Notes under the pieces: generated by a model | What the model saw: only the letters and a program-made list of their open reading frames with translations | Databases searched by the model: none | Told to the model about the DNA's origin: nothing | NCBI GenBank assembly: GCA_024276995.1 | Contig: JAJRWB010000044.1 | Span: 1-64,000 of the forward strand | Source: Candidatus Eiseniibacteriota bacterium | Lineage (GTDB): Bacteria > Orphanbacterota > Orphanbacteria > Orphanbacterales > Orphanbacteraceae | DNA length: 64,000 nucleotides | Direction: 5' to 3' | Made by a program: the position numbers and the translations under genes | Part shown: piece by piece, positions 41,315 to 48,641 of the stretch | How the letters are laid out: every line of letters begins with the position of its first letter | Position numbering within the stretch: the first letter of the stretch is position 1

Positions 41315-42103
41315 CTAGAACCGGTCGATGTAGTTGATCCGGATCTCCCGGCTCCAGTCGCCGATGTCGGCGATACGGGTCGCGCCTTCATTGTTCTCGA
41401 GGAGGTTGCGGAACTCGAAGGTCATCCGATAGCTCCGTGACACCTGCCAGAGAAGGCCGGCGGAGAGATAGCCCTTGCCCTTGCCGAAGACGCCGTCGTC
41501 CGAATTGTCGTTGAGTGCCACGTCGTATTCGGCGAGGAGATCGACCCCCCGGGAGATCGATTTCTCGATGCCGAAGAAAAGATCCGGATCGTTGTCACCG
41601 TCCTCCCTTTCGAGGCTGTAGTTGACCCCTCCGTTGAGCCCGAGTTCGCCGAGCATGAGGAAGTGCTTCGTCGCCACGGCGTAGAACCCTTTCGACTTGA
41701 ACTGATACCGATCGAGAGCATTGTCGTAATAACCATAGCCCTGGGAGTTGAATCCGACCCCCACGGCGGGGCCGACATACGACTCGTCAAGCAGTTTCGT
41801 CCGGAACTCGAACTCCACCCTCGGATTCCAGTCGGGCGAGCCGGTTCCGAGCACCTGGAGACCGCCGAAGGAGAAACCGAAAAGGATCCTGTCGAGGAGG
41901 CCTACCCGAATGCCGGCGAGTACGCCGCCGGCGGAATAGAGCCTCAGGTTCATGTCGTACGAGCCGTGGGGCAGGATCACCGCCGTCGGCGTATCGATCA
42001 TGTCGATCGGATCGTCATCTTCCTGTTGCGCCGCGGCGCTCCCCGGAAAGAGAGCGGCGACGGCGGCAAGCACGAGGAGAACGGTCAGGGAGCGGCGAGC
42101 CAT
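41315..42103 (-). CDS. Outer-membrane beta-barrel protein, YjbH-like in pattern
   Basis: A 262-residue protein with a signal peptide ending in SAAAQQ (about residue 25) and regular amphipathic strands to a terminal INYIDRF, as in small outer-membrane barrels. The opening DTPTAVILPHGSYDMNLRLY and the GLLDRILFGFSFG repeat recall YjbH-like or conserved hypothetical barrels of the same group. Function unknown. GGGGGAG precedes the ATG. First gene behind the TTGACA promoter and coupled to accA. Confidence 0.75.
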   Translation of the reverse strand: MARRSLTVLLVLAAVAALFPGSAAAQQEDDDPIDMIDTPTAVILPHGSYDMNLRLYSAGGVLAGIRVGLLDRILFGFSFGGLQVLGTGSPDWNPRVEFEFRTKLLDESYVGPAVGVGFNSQGYGYYDNALDRYQFKSKGFYAVATKHFLMLGELGLNGGVNYSLEREDGDNDPDLFFGIEKSISRGVDLLAEYDVALNDNSDDGVFGKGKGYLSAGLLWQVSRSYRMTFEFRNLLENNEGATRIADIGDWSREIRINYIDRF

Positions 42104-42177
42104 CGAGCGGATCTCCCCCGGGGAACGGTGCCGGAAGGCCGTTTCCCCTTGAAAAGGCGTACGTTCCCGGCCCGCGG

Positions 42178-42206
42178 AATGTAGCAGACCGGCCGGCCGG
42201 TGTCAA
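42178..42206 (-). promoter_or_regulatory. Strong sigma-70 promoter with a palindrome in the spacer
   Basis: On the minus strand a perfect TTGACA (42206-42201) is followed after exactly 17 bases by TACATT (42183-42178). The spacer and last base of the -35 box form a perfect 14-base palindrome ACCGGCCGGCCGGT (42188-42201), a possible operator. Transcription would start about 68 bases before the barrel-protein ATG. Confidence 0.7.
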
Positions 42207-42245
42207 TCGGGCCGCGGGATCGGGAAAGGGGGCGCAACACTCCGC

Positions 42246-43268
42246 TCAGCCGCGCGGGCCCTCTTCCGCCCCCGCCTCGAGGGAAAGGGGGATCCCCCTC
42301 ATCTTCATCACCCCACGCAGCCACAGCGGGCGCGGCGGGATGAGGAGGGCATAGCGGGCCAGCGAACCGCCGAATGACTCTTTGAAGCGGGAGATCGTCG
42401 GGTGGTTGACGCCGAGGAAGTCGAACTCGGTCACCCCCTCGCCGGCGAGATACCGGAGAAGATCGATCACCAGGGCGTACGCCTCCCCCTTCCTTCCCTT
42501 CTCCGGGTCGACTCCGCTCTCGAGGGAATAGGCCCGTCGCGAGTCGATTCCCACGAGATGGGTCGCCACGACATCGCTCCCGCGGCGAAGTTCGAAGAGC
42601 GTGGCGGTCCCGGAGGCGAGCAGCGAATCGTGCACCGCGGAGGCGGCCGATTCACCGCACGGCGGCGTGGTGCGATGCCTCGCGTAGCTCGCCCAGACGA
42701 GACGCCTGTGGGGAGCCGACTCTTCCGACACAACGCATTCCGCGCCCCCTTCCGATATCTTTCTCGCTTTTCTCCTGTTTTCCGGGTCGAGGGAGGCGAG
42801 AAGCGACTCCCCCGTGGCGCCTGCGAGGGAAAGGCGCGTCGTGTAGCGGAACGCCGACTCCCAGCCGGCGGCAAGATACGATCGCAGGTCGCTCTCTCTC
42901 GGCGAGACGAGAAGCGACACGAGAGCGTAGCGCCGGGCGAGCTCGGGGAGGAGCGCCTTCACCACCCTCCTCTGGTGGGTCCGCGCGAGAATCGGCACGT
43001 ACGGCATCAGGTAAGGCGGGGTGGCGATCGAAAGACCGCCGCGCCGGCGCACCGGCAGGGCGACCCCACCGACGAGATGCCCCCCTTCGAAACGACCGAG
43101 CACCTCGCACCGGCCTCCGAAAGCGGCGGCGATCCTCTCCACCCACGACGTGGCTGAGAAGAGCGGTTCCTCCGCCCTCTCCTCGACGAGACGATTCCAT
43201 TCATCCCACCCCGAACGGTCGAGGATACGGACCGTCTCTCCCGATCGGATGCCCCTCCCGCCCCTCAT
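42246..43268 (-). CDS. FemAB/GNAT-like acyltransferase
   Basis: A 340-residue cytoplasmic protein of two GNAT-like halves. The second half shows YSLESGVDPEKGRKG, AYALVIDLLRYL, and the FDFLGVNHPTISRFKESFGG motif typical of the FemAB-related and CelD/BcsL-type acetyltransferases often found with polysaccharide genes. The donor and acceptor are unknown. The ATG at 43268 follows GAGGAGGG and overlaps the previous gene as ATGA. It is the intact member of a tandem pair. Confidence 0.8.
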   Translation of the reverse strand: MRGGRGIRSGETVRILDRSGWDEWNRLVEERAEEPLFSATSWVERIAAAFGGRCEVLGRFEGGHLVGGVALPVRRRGGLSIATPPYLMPYVPILARTHQRRVVKALLPELARRYALVSLLVSPRESDLRSYLAAGWESAFRYTTRLSLAGATGESLLASLDPENRRKARKISEGGAECVVSEESAPHRRLVWASYARHRTTPPCGESAASAVHDSLLASGTATLFELRRGSDVVATHLVGIDSRRAYSLESGVDPEKGRKGEAYALVIDLLRYLAGEGVTEFDFLGVNHPTISRFKESFGGSLARYALLIPPRPLWLRGVMKMRGIPLSLEAGAEEGPRG

Positions 43269-43807
43269 CGCCCTCCTCCTCTCCCCTTTTCCAGGCGGCC
43301 GGTCACCACCGGGATGAGAGGATCCACGTCCCCGTCGCCGAGGCGCTCGGTCCACTCCTCGCCCACGAGAAAAACGGTCGTCCCCCCACGGTCGGACCCT
43401 TCCCGGCCGACGGCGACAGCGGTATGGATCACATCTTTCGCCGAGCACCCTTCCGGGAGAGGACCGATCGGGAGGGGCGCCGCCACCGAGGCGCCACCCA
43501 CCACCAGGACGGGGAACGAGAGCCCCCCCCGGGGACGGATCTGGCAGACCGTTCCATAGCGCCGCTCCGCGACAAGTCGGGCGAGAAGATCGTCGGGGGG
43601 AAGAATATTGGCGTCGAGGCGCGCCGGCGGGAGCGACGGCGGCGAGGGGGAATCGCCCGAAAGCGGGAGGGCGAAGGCGTACTCCGGCGTCACGCGCCAT
43701 CCCGCCCAGCTGAACGGCCTCAAATCGAGAAGACCGGGAGGCGTCGAGAGGGAAAGAGTGCCGTAGACCGACGAGAGCTGTTTCTCGAGAGCGGTAAGCA
43801 CCGCCAC
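43265..43807 (-). CDS. C-terminal part of a FemAB-like paralogue, after an in-frame TAA
   Basis: 180 residues from a GTG at 43807. Together with 43883-44119, in the same frame, this reads as one protein of about 283 residues broken only by TAA at 43883-43885. The bridging codons (PAAPLFSVHLLLPDN) look coding and align by pattern with residues 60-130 of the neighbour at 42246-43268. The C-terminal half is shorter and less GNAT-like than in the intact paralogue, so this gene was already diverged. Separate translation is unlikely to give an active enzyme. Confidence 0.55.
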   Translation of the reverse strand: MAVLTALEKQLSSVYGTLSLSTPPGLLDLRPFSWAGWRVTPEYAFALPLSGDSPSPPSLPPARLDANILPPDDLLARLVAERRYGTVCQIRPRGGLSFPVLVVGGASVAAPLPIGPLPEGCSAKDVIHTAVAVGREGSDRGGTTVFLVGEEWTERLGDGDVDPLIPVVTGRLEKGRGGGR

Positions 43808-43882
43808 GCCTTTCGGGATCCGTTTCGCCGGGCCGAGGTTGTCGGGAAGAAGGAGATGAACCGAAAAGAGGGGCGCCGCCGG

Positions 43883-44119
43883 TTAGACGAACCGCCTCTT
43901 CCTCCCACCCCCTCCCTCGTCGAGGAGGATCACCCCGCCCATCAGTTCTTCTCCGGACCGGCACAGGTGAAGTGTCCAGGAACATCCCTGCGCCGATGCG
44001 AGCGTCTCCGCCCAGTGGGTGGTCGAAAAGAGGGCGTCCCTCCCCCGCTCACAAAGGGCGCTGTTCCAGTTCTCCCACTCCTGCGGTTCGGTGACGCGCC
44101 GCACTTCGAGGGAGGCCAT
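43883..44119 (-). CDS. N-terminal fragment of a FemAB-like paralogue, ended by TAA
   Basis: 78 residues that match the beginning of the intact paralogue in pattern: WENWNSALCERGRDALFSTTHWAE against WDEWNRLVEERAEEPLFSATSWVE (only short parts compared: DALFSTTHW and EPLFSATSW), then LMGGVILL against LVGGVALP. The frame stops at TAA after KRRFV and resumes directly. The ATG at 44119 overlaps the PHP stop as TGATG, so the gene was built into the operon. Confidence 0.6.
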   Translation of the reverse strand: MASLEVRRVTEPQEWENWNSALCERGRDALFSTTHWAETLASAQGCSWTLHLCRSGEELMGGVILLDEGGGGRKRRFV

Positions 44120-44805
44120 CAGGCTTCCCCCCCGCCCCGTTGGAAGAGCCGGGCAATCCCCTTGCGGAGCGCATCGACCGGCCGTTCCACATTCATCGCC
44201 GGGACGGCGGAGCGGAGAGATTCGAGGAATGAACGGGCATCATGGAAAGGCTTCATCTCCATCACGGCGCGTCCCATCTCCCGGGGGTGATGGGCGTCGG
44301 TGCCCACCGCCGGGACAAGGCCGTGTTCCTCGGCGTACCGGGCCGCCCGCAGGTTATCTTCCGCCATGCGGGTCCTACCGTTCCACACTTCAAGAATATC
44401 GACGGCGTCGATACACTGGTCGAGGGCGGCGCGGAAGAGCCTCGATTTCCTTCTCCTGTCAAACGGGTGAGGGATGAAAACGAGCCCTCCTTGGGCGTGA
44501 ATCCGCGCGACCGTCTCTTCCGGCGCGAGTCCCGCTTCGATCGGTTCGTCGAGGAACAGACCGATCACGTCGCCGAAGGAGGTGGAAATCTCCTCGCCCA
44601 CGATGATCCCCGTCTTTCCCCGTTCGCGCAGCCGCTCGGCCCCTTCCACCGTATCGTGATCGGTGATCGCCACGTGGTCGAGGGCGCACTCGACCGAGCG
44701 TTCCTCGATCTTCTCGAGGGGCATTTTCGAATCGGACGAGTACCAGGTGTGCACGTGCAACTCCACCCGGACGATCGCTCCTCCGTCACGGCGTTCCGGC
44801 TTCAT
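44119..44805 (-). CDS. PHP-domain phosphoesterase, short form
   Basis: A 228-residue PHP-family metal hydrolase. The ligands are seen in ELHVHTWYSSDS, AITDHDT, GEEIST, IPHPFD and GTDAHHP. It is shorter than, and only distantly like, the PHP protein at 14044-14868, and lacks its C-terminal insert. Substrate unknown; related proteins sit in polysaccharide or DNA-repair contexts. GGGGAGGGTC precedes the ATG. It heads the three-gene unit with the FemAB-like pair and is divergent from polX, itself a PHP-domain protein. Confidence 0.9.
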   Translation of the reverse strand: MKPERRDGGAIVRVELHVHTWYSSDSKMPLEKIEERSVECALDHVAITDHDTVEGAERLRERGKTGIIVGEEISTSFGDVIGLFLDEPIEAGLAPEETVARIHAQGGLVFIPHPFDRRRKSRLFRAALDQCIDAVDILEVWNGRTRMAEDNLRAARYAEEHGLVPAVGTDAHHPREMGRAVMEMKPFHDARSFLESLRSAVPAMNVERPVDALRKGIARLFQRGGGEA

Positions 44806-44869
44806 GACCCTCCCCTGCGCGCTCCCCCGACCGGGGGAAGCCGCTTACCCGATCCGTCACGGAGGAGTG

Positions 44870-44875
44870 TATACT
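44870..44875 (+). promoter_or_regulatory. Possible -10 element for polX
   Basis: TATACT on the plus strand, 50 bases before the polX ATG, is a good -10 hexamer, but no convincing -35 lies 16-18 bases upstream. The same spot read on the minus strand gives TACACT behind TTGCCC, so the 120-base gap may hold overlapping divergent promoters. Confidence 0.35.
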
Positions 44876-44925
44876 CATCATCGAACGGGGCAATCGCTTT
44901 TTTCCCTTCCGCCGGAGGTGGATCG

Positions 44926-46632
44926 ATGGCGAACGAACAGGTTGTCGCCGCGCTGCGCGAGATGGCGTCCCTTCTCGAACTGAAGGGGGAATCGCCCTTC
45001 CAGGTACGCGCCTACCTCAAGGCCGCCGACCGGCTGATCGAGGTGGAAGACGTCGCCTCGCTCGTGCGGGAGGGGCGAAATTTGACCGACCTTCCGGGCG
45101 TGGGAAAGACACTCGCCGAGAAGATCATACATTTCATCACGACAGGATCGATCCCGCAGCTGGAAAAACTTCGCCGTGAAGTGCCCGCCGGCGTGGTCGA
45201 CATGGCCTCCCTTTCCGGGCTCGGTCCGGGCCGCGTGGCGACGCTCCGGCGGGAACTGGGAATCGAATCGGTCGAGCAGCTCGAAGAGGCGGTGAGGGAA
45301 GGGAAAGTGGAGGCGCTGAAAGGATTCGGCGTGAAAACGGTGGCGGCGATCGCCGGTTCGATCGCGTCATGGAAGAAGAACCGGAGAATCCGCCTTCACC
45401 GCGTCGCCCGAGAAGAGGGAGAAGAGATCGCGAGCCGTCTCGTCGAAGGGGGGGCCGCCCAGGCGGCGGTGGCGGGGCGTATCGGGAGGTGGCACGAGAC
45501 GGCGAGCGCCATCGACGTGGTGGCGGGCGTGGAAGGGGATGCCGTTCTCGCTTCGATCGTTCCCGGCGGCATGTGCGTGGAAAAGATCGAGGGGGGTATC
45601 CTCTTCACCGGTCGCACGACCATCCCGGTCCGCGTCCGCGCCGTCCGGCCGGAGCCGTTCGGCGCCGCCCTCCTTTTCGCCACCGCTTCGCCGATTCATG
45701 CCGAACGGCTCGCGTCGATCGCCGCCGAGCGGGGAATGCGCCTCGAGAAGAGCGGATTGTTCCGGGGAGACGAACCGGTCCCGACGCGCGACGAGGAGTC
45801 GGCCTACCGCGAACTCGGTCTCCCATTCATCCCGCCGGAGCTGCGCGAGGGAGGGGACGAGATCGATCTCGCTCTTGCCGGAAGACTCCCGCGCCTTCTC
45901 GAAAGGAGCGATCTTCGCGGTGTGTTGCACAACCACTCGACGTGGAGCGACGGGAAGGCGTCGATCCGCGAGATGGCGGAGCACGCGTCCGCCCTCGGCT
46001 TCGAGTATATCGGCCTCGCCGACCACAGCAGGACCGCCGGTTACGCGGGGGGGCTTTCGGCGGAACGCCTCCTCGCGCAAATGGAGGAGGTGGAAAAGCT
46101 TCGCTCCGAGATGGCTCCTTTCCGCATCTTTCACGGCGTCGAGTCGGATATCCTCAAGGACGGCTCTCTCGACTACGACGACGATCTCCTCTCCCGGCTC
46201 GACTATGTCGTCGCCTCGATCCACTCACGCTACGGTATGGACCGCGAAGGAATCACCGCGCGGCTCACCGCCGGCGCATCGAACCGTCGTACCACGATTC
46301 TCGGCCACCCCTCGGGCCGACTTCTCACCGAGCGCGATCCGTACGATTTCGACACCGGCGCGGTGTGGGACGCGGCGGCGAAGGGAGGCGCGGCGATCGA
46401 GCTGAACGCCCATGAGAAGCGACTCGACGTCGACTGGCGCGAGATCCCCGGGGTCACCGCCCGCGGGTTGAAGATCGCGATCTCTCCCGACGCCCACACG
46501 AGGAAGGGTCTCGGCGAGATCGACCTCGCCGTCCACATCGCCCGGAAAGGGCGCCTCATGGCAAGGGACGTGATCAACACGATGACCGGCGAGGAGATGG
46601 AGGCGTATCTCGAGGAGAAGAAGAGGCGGTGA
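44926..46632 (+). CDS. polX: PolX-type protein: polymerase beta-like plus PHP domain
   Basis: A 568-residue protein with the PolX plan: helix-hairpin-helix 8-kDa domain (about 1-95, LPGVGKTLAEKI), thumb-type HhH (LSGLGPGRVATL, KGFGVKTVAAI), palm (about 160-310), and C-terminal PHP nuclease domain (from about 325) with complete ligands HNHSTWSDG, ADHSRT, GVESDI, SIHS, GHPSG and DAHT. The palm motif that normally reads GDID is SAID at 194-197, and the preceding RRG is changed, so polymerase activity is doubtful while the 3'-5' exonuclease should work. CCGGAGGTGG precedes the ATG. It runs convergently into cheR, overlapping by 59 bases. Confidence 0.9.
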   Translation: MANEQVVAALREMASLLELKGESPFQVRAYLKAADRLIEVEDVASLVREGRNLTDLPGVGKTLAEKIIHFITTGSIPQLEKLRREVPAGVVDMASLSGLGPGRVATLRRELGIESVEQLEEAVREGKVEALKGFGVKTVAAIAGSIASWKKNRRIRLHRVAREEGEEIASRLVEGGAAQAAVAGRIGRWHETASAIDVVAGVEGDAVLASIVPGGMCVEKIEGGILFTGRTTIPVRVRAVRPEPFGAALLFATASPIHAERLASIAAERGMRLEKSGLFRGDEPVPTRDEESAYRELGLPFIPPELREGGDEIDLALAGRLPRLLERSDLRGVLHNHSTWSDGKASIREMAEHASALGFEYIGLADHSRTAGYAGGLSAERLLAQMEEVEKLRSEMAPFRIFHGVESDILKDGSLDYDDDLLSRLDYVVASIHSRYGMDREGITARLTAGASNRRTTILGHPSGRLLTERDPYDFDTGAVWDAAAKGGAAIELNAHEKRLDVDWREIPGVTARGLKIAISPDAHTRKGLGEIDLAVHIARKGRLMARDVINTMTGEEMEAYLEEKKRR

Positions 46633-47497
46633 AGGGGAAGCCGCTCCGATCACAGGTGCCGTCCCCACCGGCCTTTTCGTAGTAGATCGAACCGAGGAAC
46701 TCACGTCTTATGAAACGATCCGACACACCGATCAGCGATTCGGTGGAGCCGATCACCAGGAAGCCCTCCGGGTGGAGTCGCTCGGCAAGGTTCCTGTAGA
46801 GCCTTTGCCGGTTCTCTTTCGTAAAATAGATCGCCACGTTGCGGCAGAAGATGATATCGAACCCACCCGGTCCGGGGTCGGAATCCAGCACATTCGCCCT
46901 CTCGAAGAAGGTGATCGACCGCAGATCGTCATTGATCCGCCATCGATCTCCATCTCGATGAAAATGTCGGCGAAGGCGCACGGCGTCGATACCGCGCTCC
47001 ACTTCGAATCGCGTGTACCGCCCGGCGCGGGCCGCGGCCAACGCCTCGCAGGCGATGTCGGTCCCCACGATCCTGACCGCGTACCTTTGCAGCTCACCGA
47101 GCGATTCCTTGAGCGACATGGCGATGCTGTAGACTTCCTGGCCGGTCGAACAGGCCGCACACCAGATGCGAAGCGACGGCAAGGCGGCGGAGGAGATCCG
47201 ATCGAGGGTCGCGGGGACAAGCCTGCGAATCAACAGCTCGAACGGATGCCCGTCTCGGAAGAACGAGGTTTCCTGCGTGCTGATCGCGTCGACGATCCTC
47301 TGCAGCACATCTCCGCGCCGGTCGAGTTTCGATCTCCTCAGCAGTTCGCCGTAGCTCCCACAATCGAGTTGCTCGAGAAGCGGCCCGAGGCGCGTTTCCA
47401 CGAGGTAGGATTTCTTCATGTCAAGAGCGATTCCGGTGTGTTTCTCGATATAGGTCGATATCGCGGAGAACTCCGTCGTCGTGACCGCGGGGCGCAT
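46574..47497 (-). CDS. cheR: Chemoreceptor methyltransferase CheR
   Basis: Methylates glutamates of chemoreceptors using S-adenosylmethionine. The 307-residue protein has the N-terminal helical domain, TQETSFFRD, the SAM-binding CAACSTGQEVYSIAM, the adenine-region IVGTDIACEAL, FIFCRNV-type motif (FDIIFCRNVAIYF) and STESL. The final 25 residues, basic and Pro/Ser-rich, come from sequence shared antisense with the polX 3' end. Last gene of the chemotaxis operon, one base after cheB. Confidence 0.95.
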   Translation of the reverse strand: MRPAVTTTEFSAISTYIEKHTGIALDMKKSYLVETRLGPLLEQLDCGSYGELLRRSKLDRRGDVLQRIVDAISTQETSFFRDGHPFELLIRRLVPATLDRISSAALPSLRIWCAACSTGQEVYSIAMSLKESLGELQRYAVRIVGTDIACEALAAARAGRYTRFEVERGIDAVRLRRHFHRDGDRWRINDDLRSITFFERANVLDSDPGPGGFDIIFCRNVAIYFTKENRQRLYRNLAERLHPEGFLVIGSTESLIGVSDRFIRREFLGSIYYEKAGGDGTCDRSGFPFTASSSPRDTPPSPRRSSC

Positions 47498-47498
47498 G

Positions 47499-48626
47499 TT
47501 ACGCCTTCGCGACGTGGCGGCGCTCCACCTGCGCCACGATTTCGCCCGCGATCCGAGAGAGGGGAAGCACGATATCGACCACCCCGGCCCGGATCGCCTC
47601 TTCCGGCATACCGAAGACGACGCAGCTCTTCTCGTCCTGGGCGATCACGCAGACCCCGTGGCGTTTCATCAACTTCAACCCGAGCACGCCGTCCATGCCC
47701 ATCCCCGTCATGATGACGCCGATGGCGCGTTCCTGGAAAAGGTGAGCCACAGAACGCATCAAGTAATCGACCGATGGTCTGCAGTTGTTTTCCGGGGGAT
47801 CCCCCGTGATCCTCAGGATCCCCCCCCGCCCGTCCGTTGCAGGCGCCACTTTCATCTGTCGCCCTCCGGGCGCCAGGTACACTGTCCCCGGTTCGATCGC
47901 CCGGCCGTCTCGGCCCACCTTCACGGGAAGTGCACATTTCCTGTTCAGCGACTCGACCAGCATTTCGGAGAACCCTTCCGGGATATGCTGGACGATGAGA
48001 ATCGGTACGGCGAAACCGCTCGGCAGCATCGACAGCATGCGACCGAGTGCGGCCGGTCCGCCCGTGGAAACGCCGACAGCGACGATTTCCGGACGTCCCT
48101 TCCCGCCGAACCGTGCCCTCCCGCCGGGCGGGGCGACCGGCCCGTTCCCCCGGGCGGTCCGCGAAGGGATTGTCGGCCGATCGATCTTCGGGACGGGGGG
48201 GCGCGAGCGCGACTCCCTGCACTTCCGCGCGCCGGCGAGGATCGGCTTCAACTGTCCTTCCAGGTCGGATCGACTCTCGCAGGCCGACCTCCCTTCCGGC
48301 TTGGAGACGAAATCGAATGCCCCGAGCCGGAGGGCATCGAACGTCACTTTCGCCCCCCTTTTCGTCAGGGCGCTGACCATGACCACCAGCGGATCCGCCC
48401 CCGCGCTCCTCATGCGGCGGAGAACTTCCAGTCCGTCCATGTCCGGCATCTCTACGTCGAGGGTGACCACGTCCGGTTCGAAGCGGGCGATCCCCTCGAG
48501 CGCGAATCTTCCGTTCGGAGCCGTGCCGACGACTTCGATGCCGGGAATGCCTCCAAGCAGATCGGTGAGCAGTTTTCGATAGAGCGCGGAATCGTCCACG
48601 ACCAGAACACGAAGGTCGTCCATCAT
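47499..48626 (-). CDS. cheB: Chemotaxis methylesterase CheB
   Basis: Removes methyl groups from (and deamidates) chemoreceptors. In 375 residues it has a receiver domain with the DDSALYR acidic pair and acceptor Asp in LDVEMPDMDG (about residue 58), a Pro/Arg-rich linker, and a methylesterase domain with the Ser nucleophile in GVSTGGPAAL, His in QHIPEGFSE, and Asp in MTGMGMDG. Two adjacent ATGs are possible (48626, 48623). CheA presumably phosphorylates it. Confidence 0.96.
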   Translation of the reverse strand: MMDDLRVLVVDDSALYRKLLTDLLGGIPGIEVVGTAPNGRFALEGIARFEPDVVTLDVEMPDMDGLEVLRRMRSAGADPLVVMVSALTKRGAKVTFDALRLGAFDFVSKPEGRSACESRSDLEGQLKPILAGARKCRESRSRPPVPKIDRPTIPSRTARGNGPVAPPGGRARFGGKGRPEIVAVGVSTGGPAALGRMLSMLPSGFAVPILIVQHIPEGFSEMLVESLNRKCALPVKVGRDGRAIEPGTVYLAPGGRQMKVAPATDGRGGILRITGDPPENNCRPSVDYLMRSVAHLFQERAIGVIMTGMGMDGVLGLKLMKRHGVCVIAQDEKSCVVFGMPEEAIRAGVVDIVLPLSRIAGEIVAQVERRHVAKA

Positions 48627-48641
48627 CTTCTTCCTGCCTCT

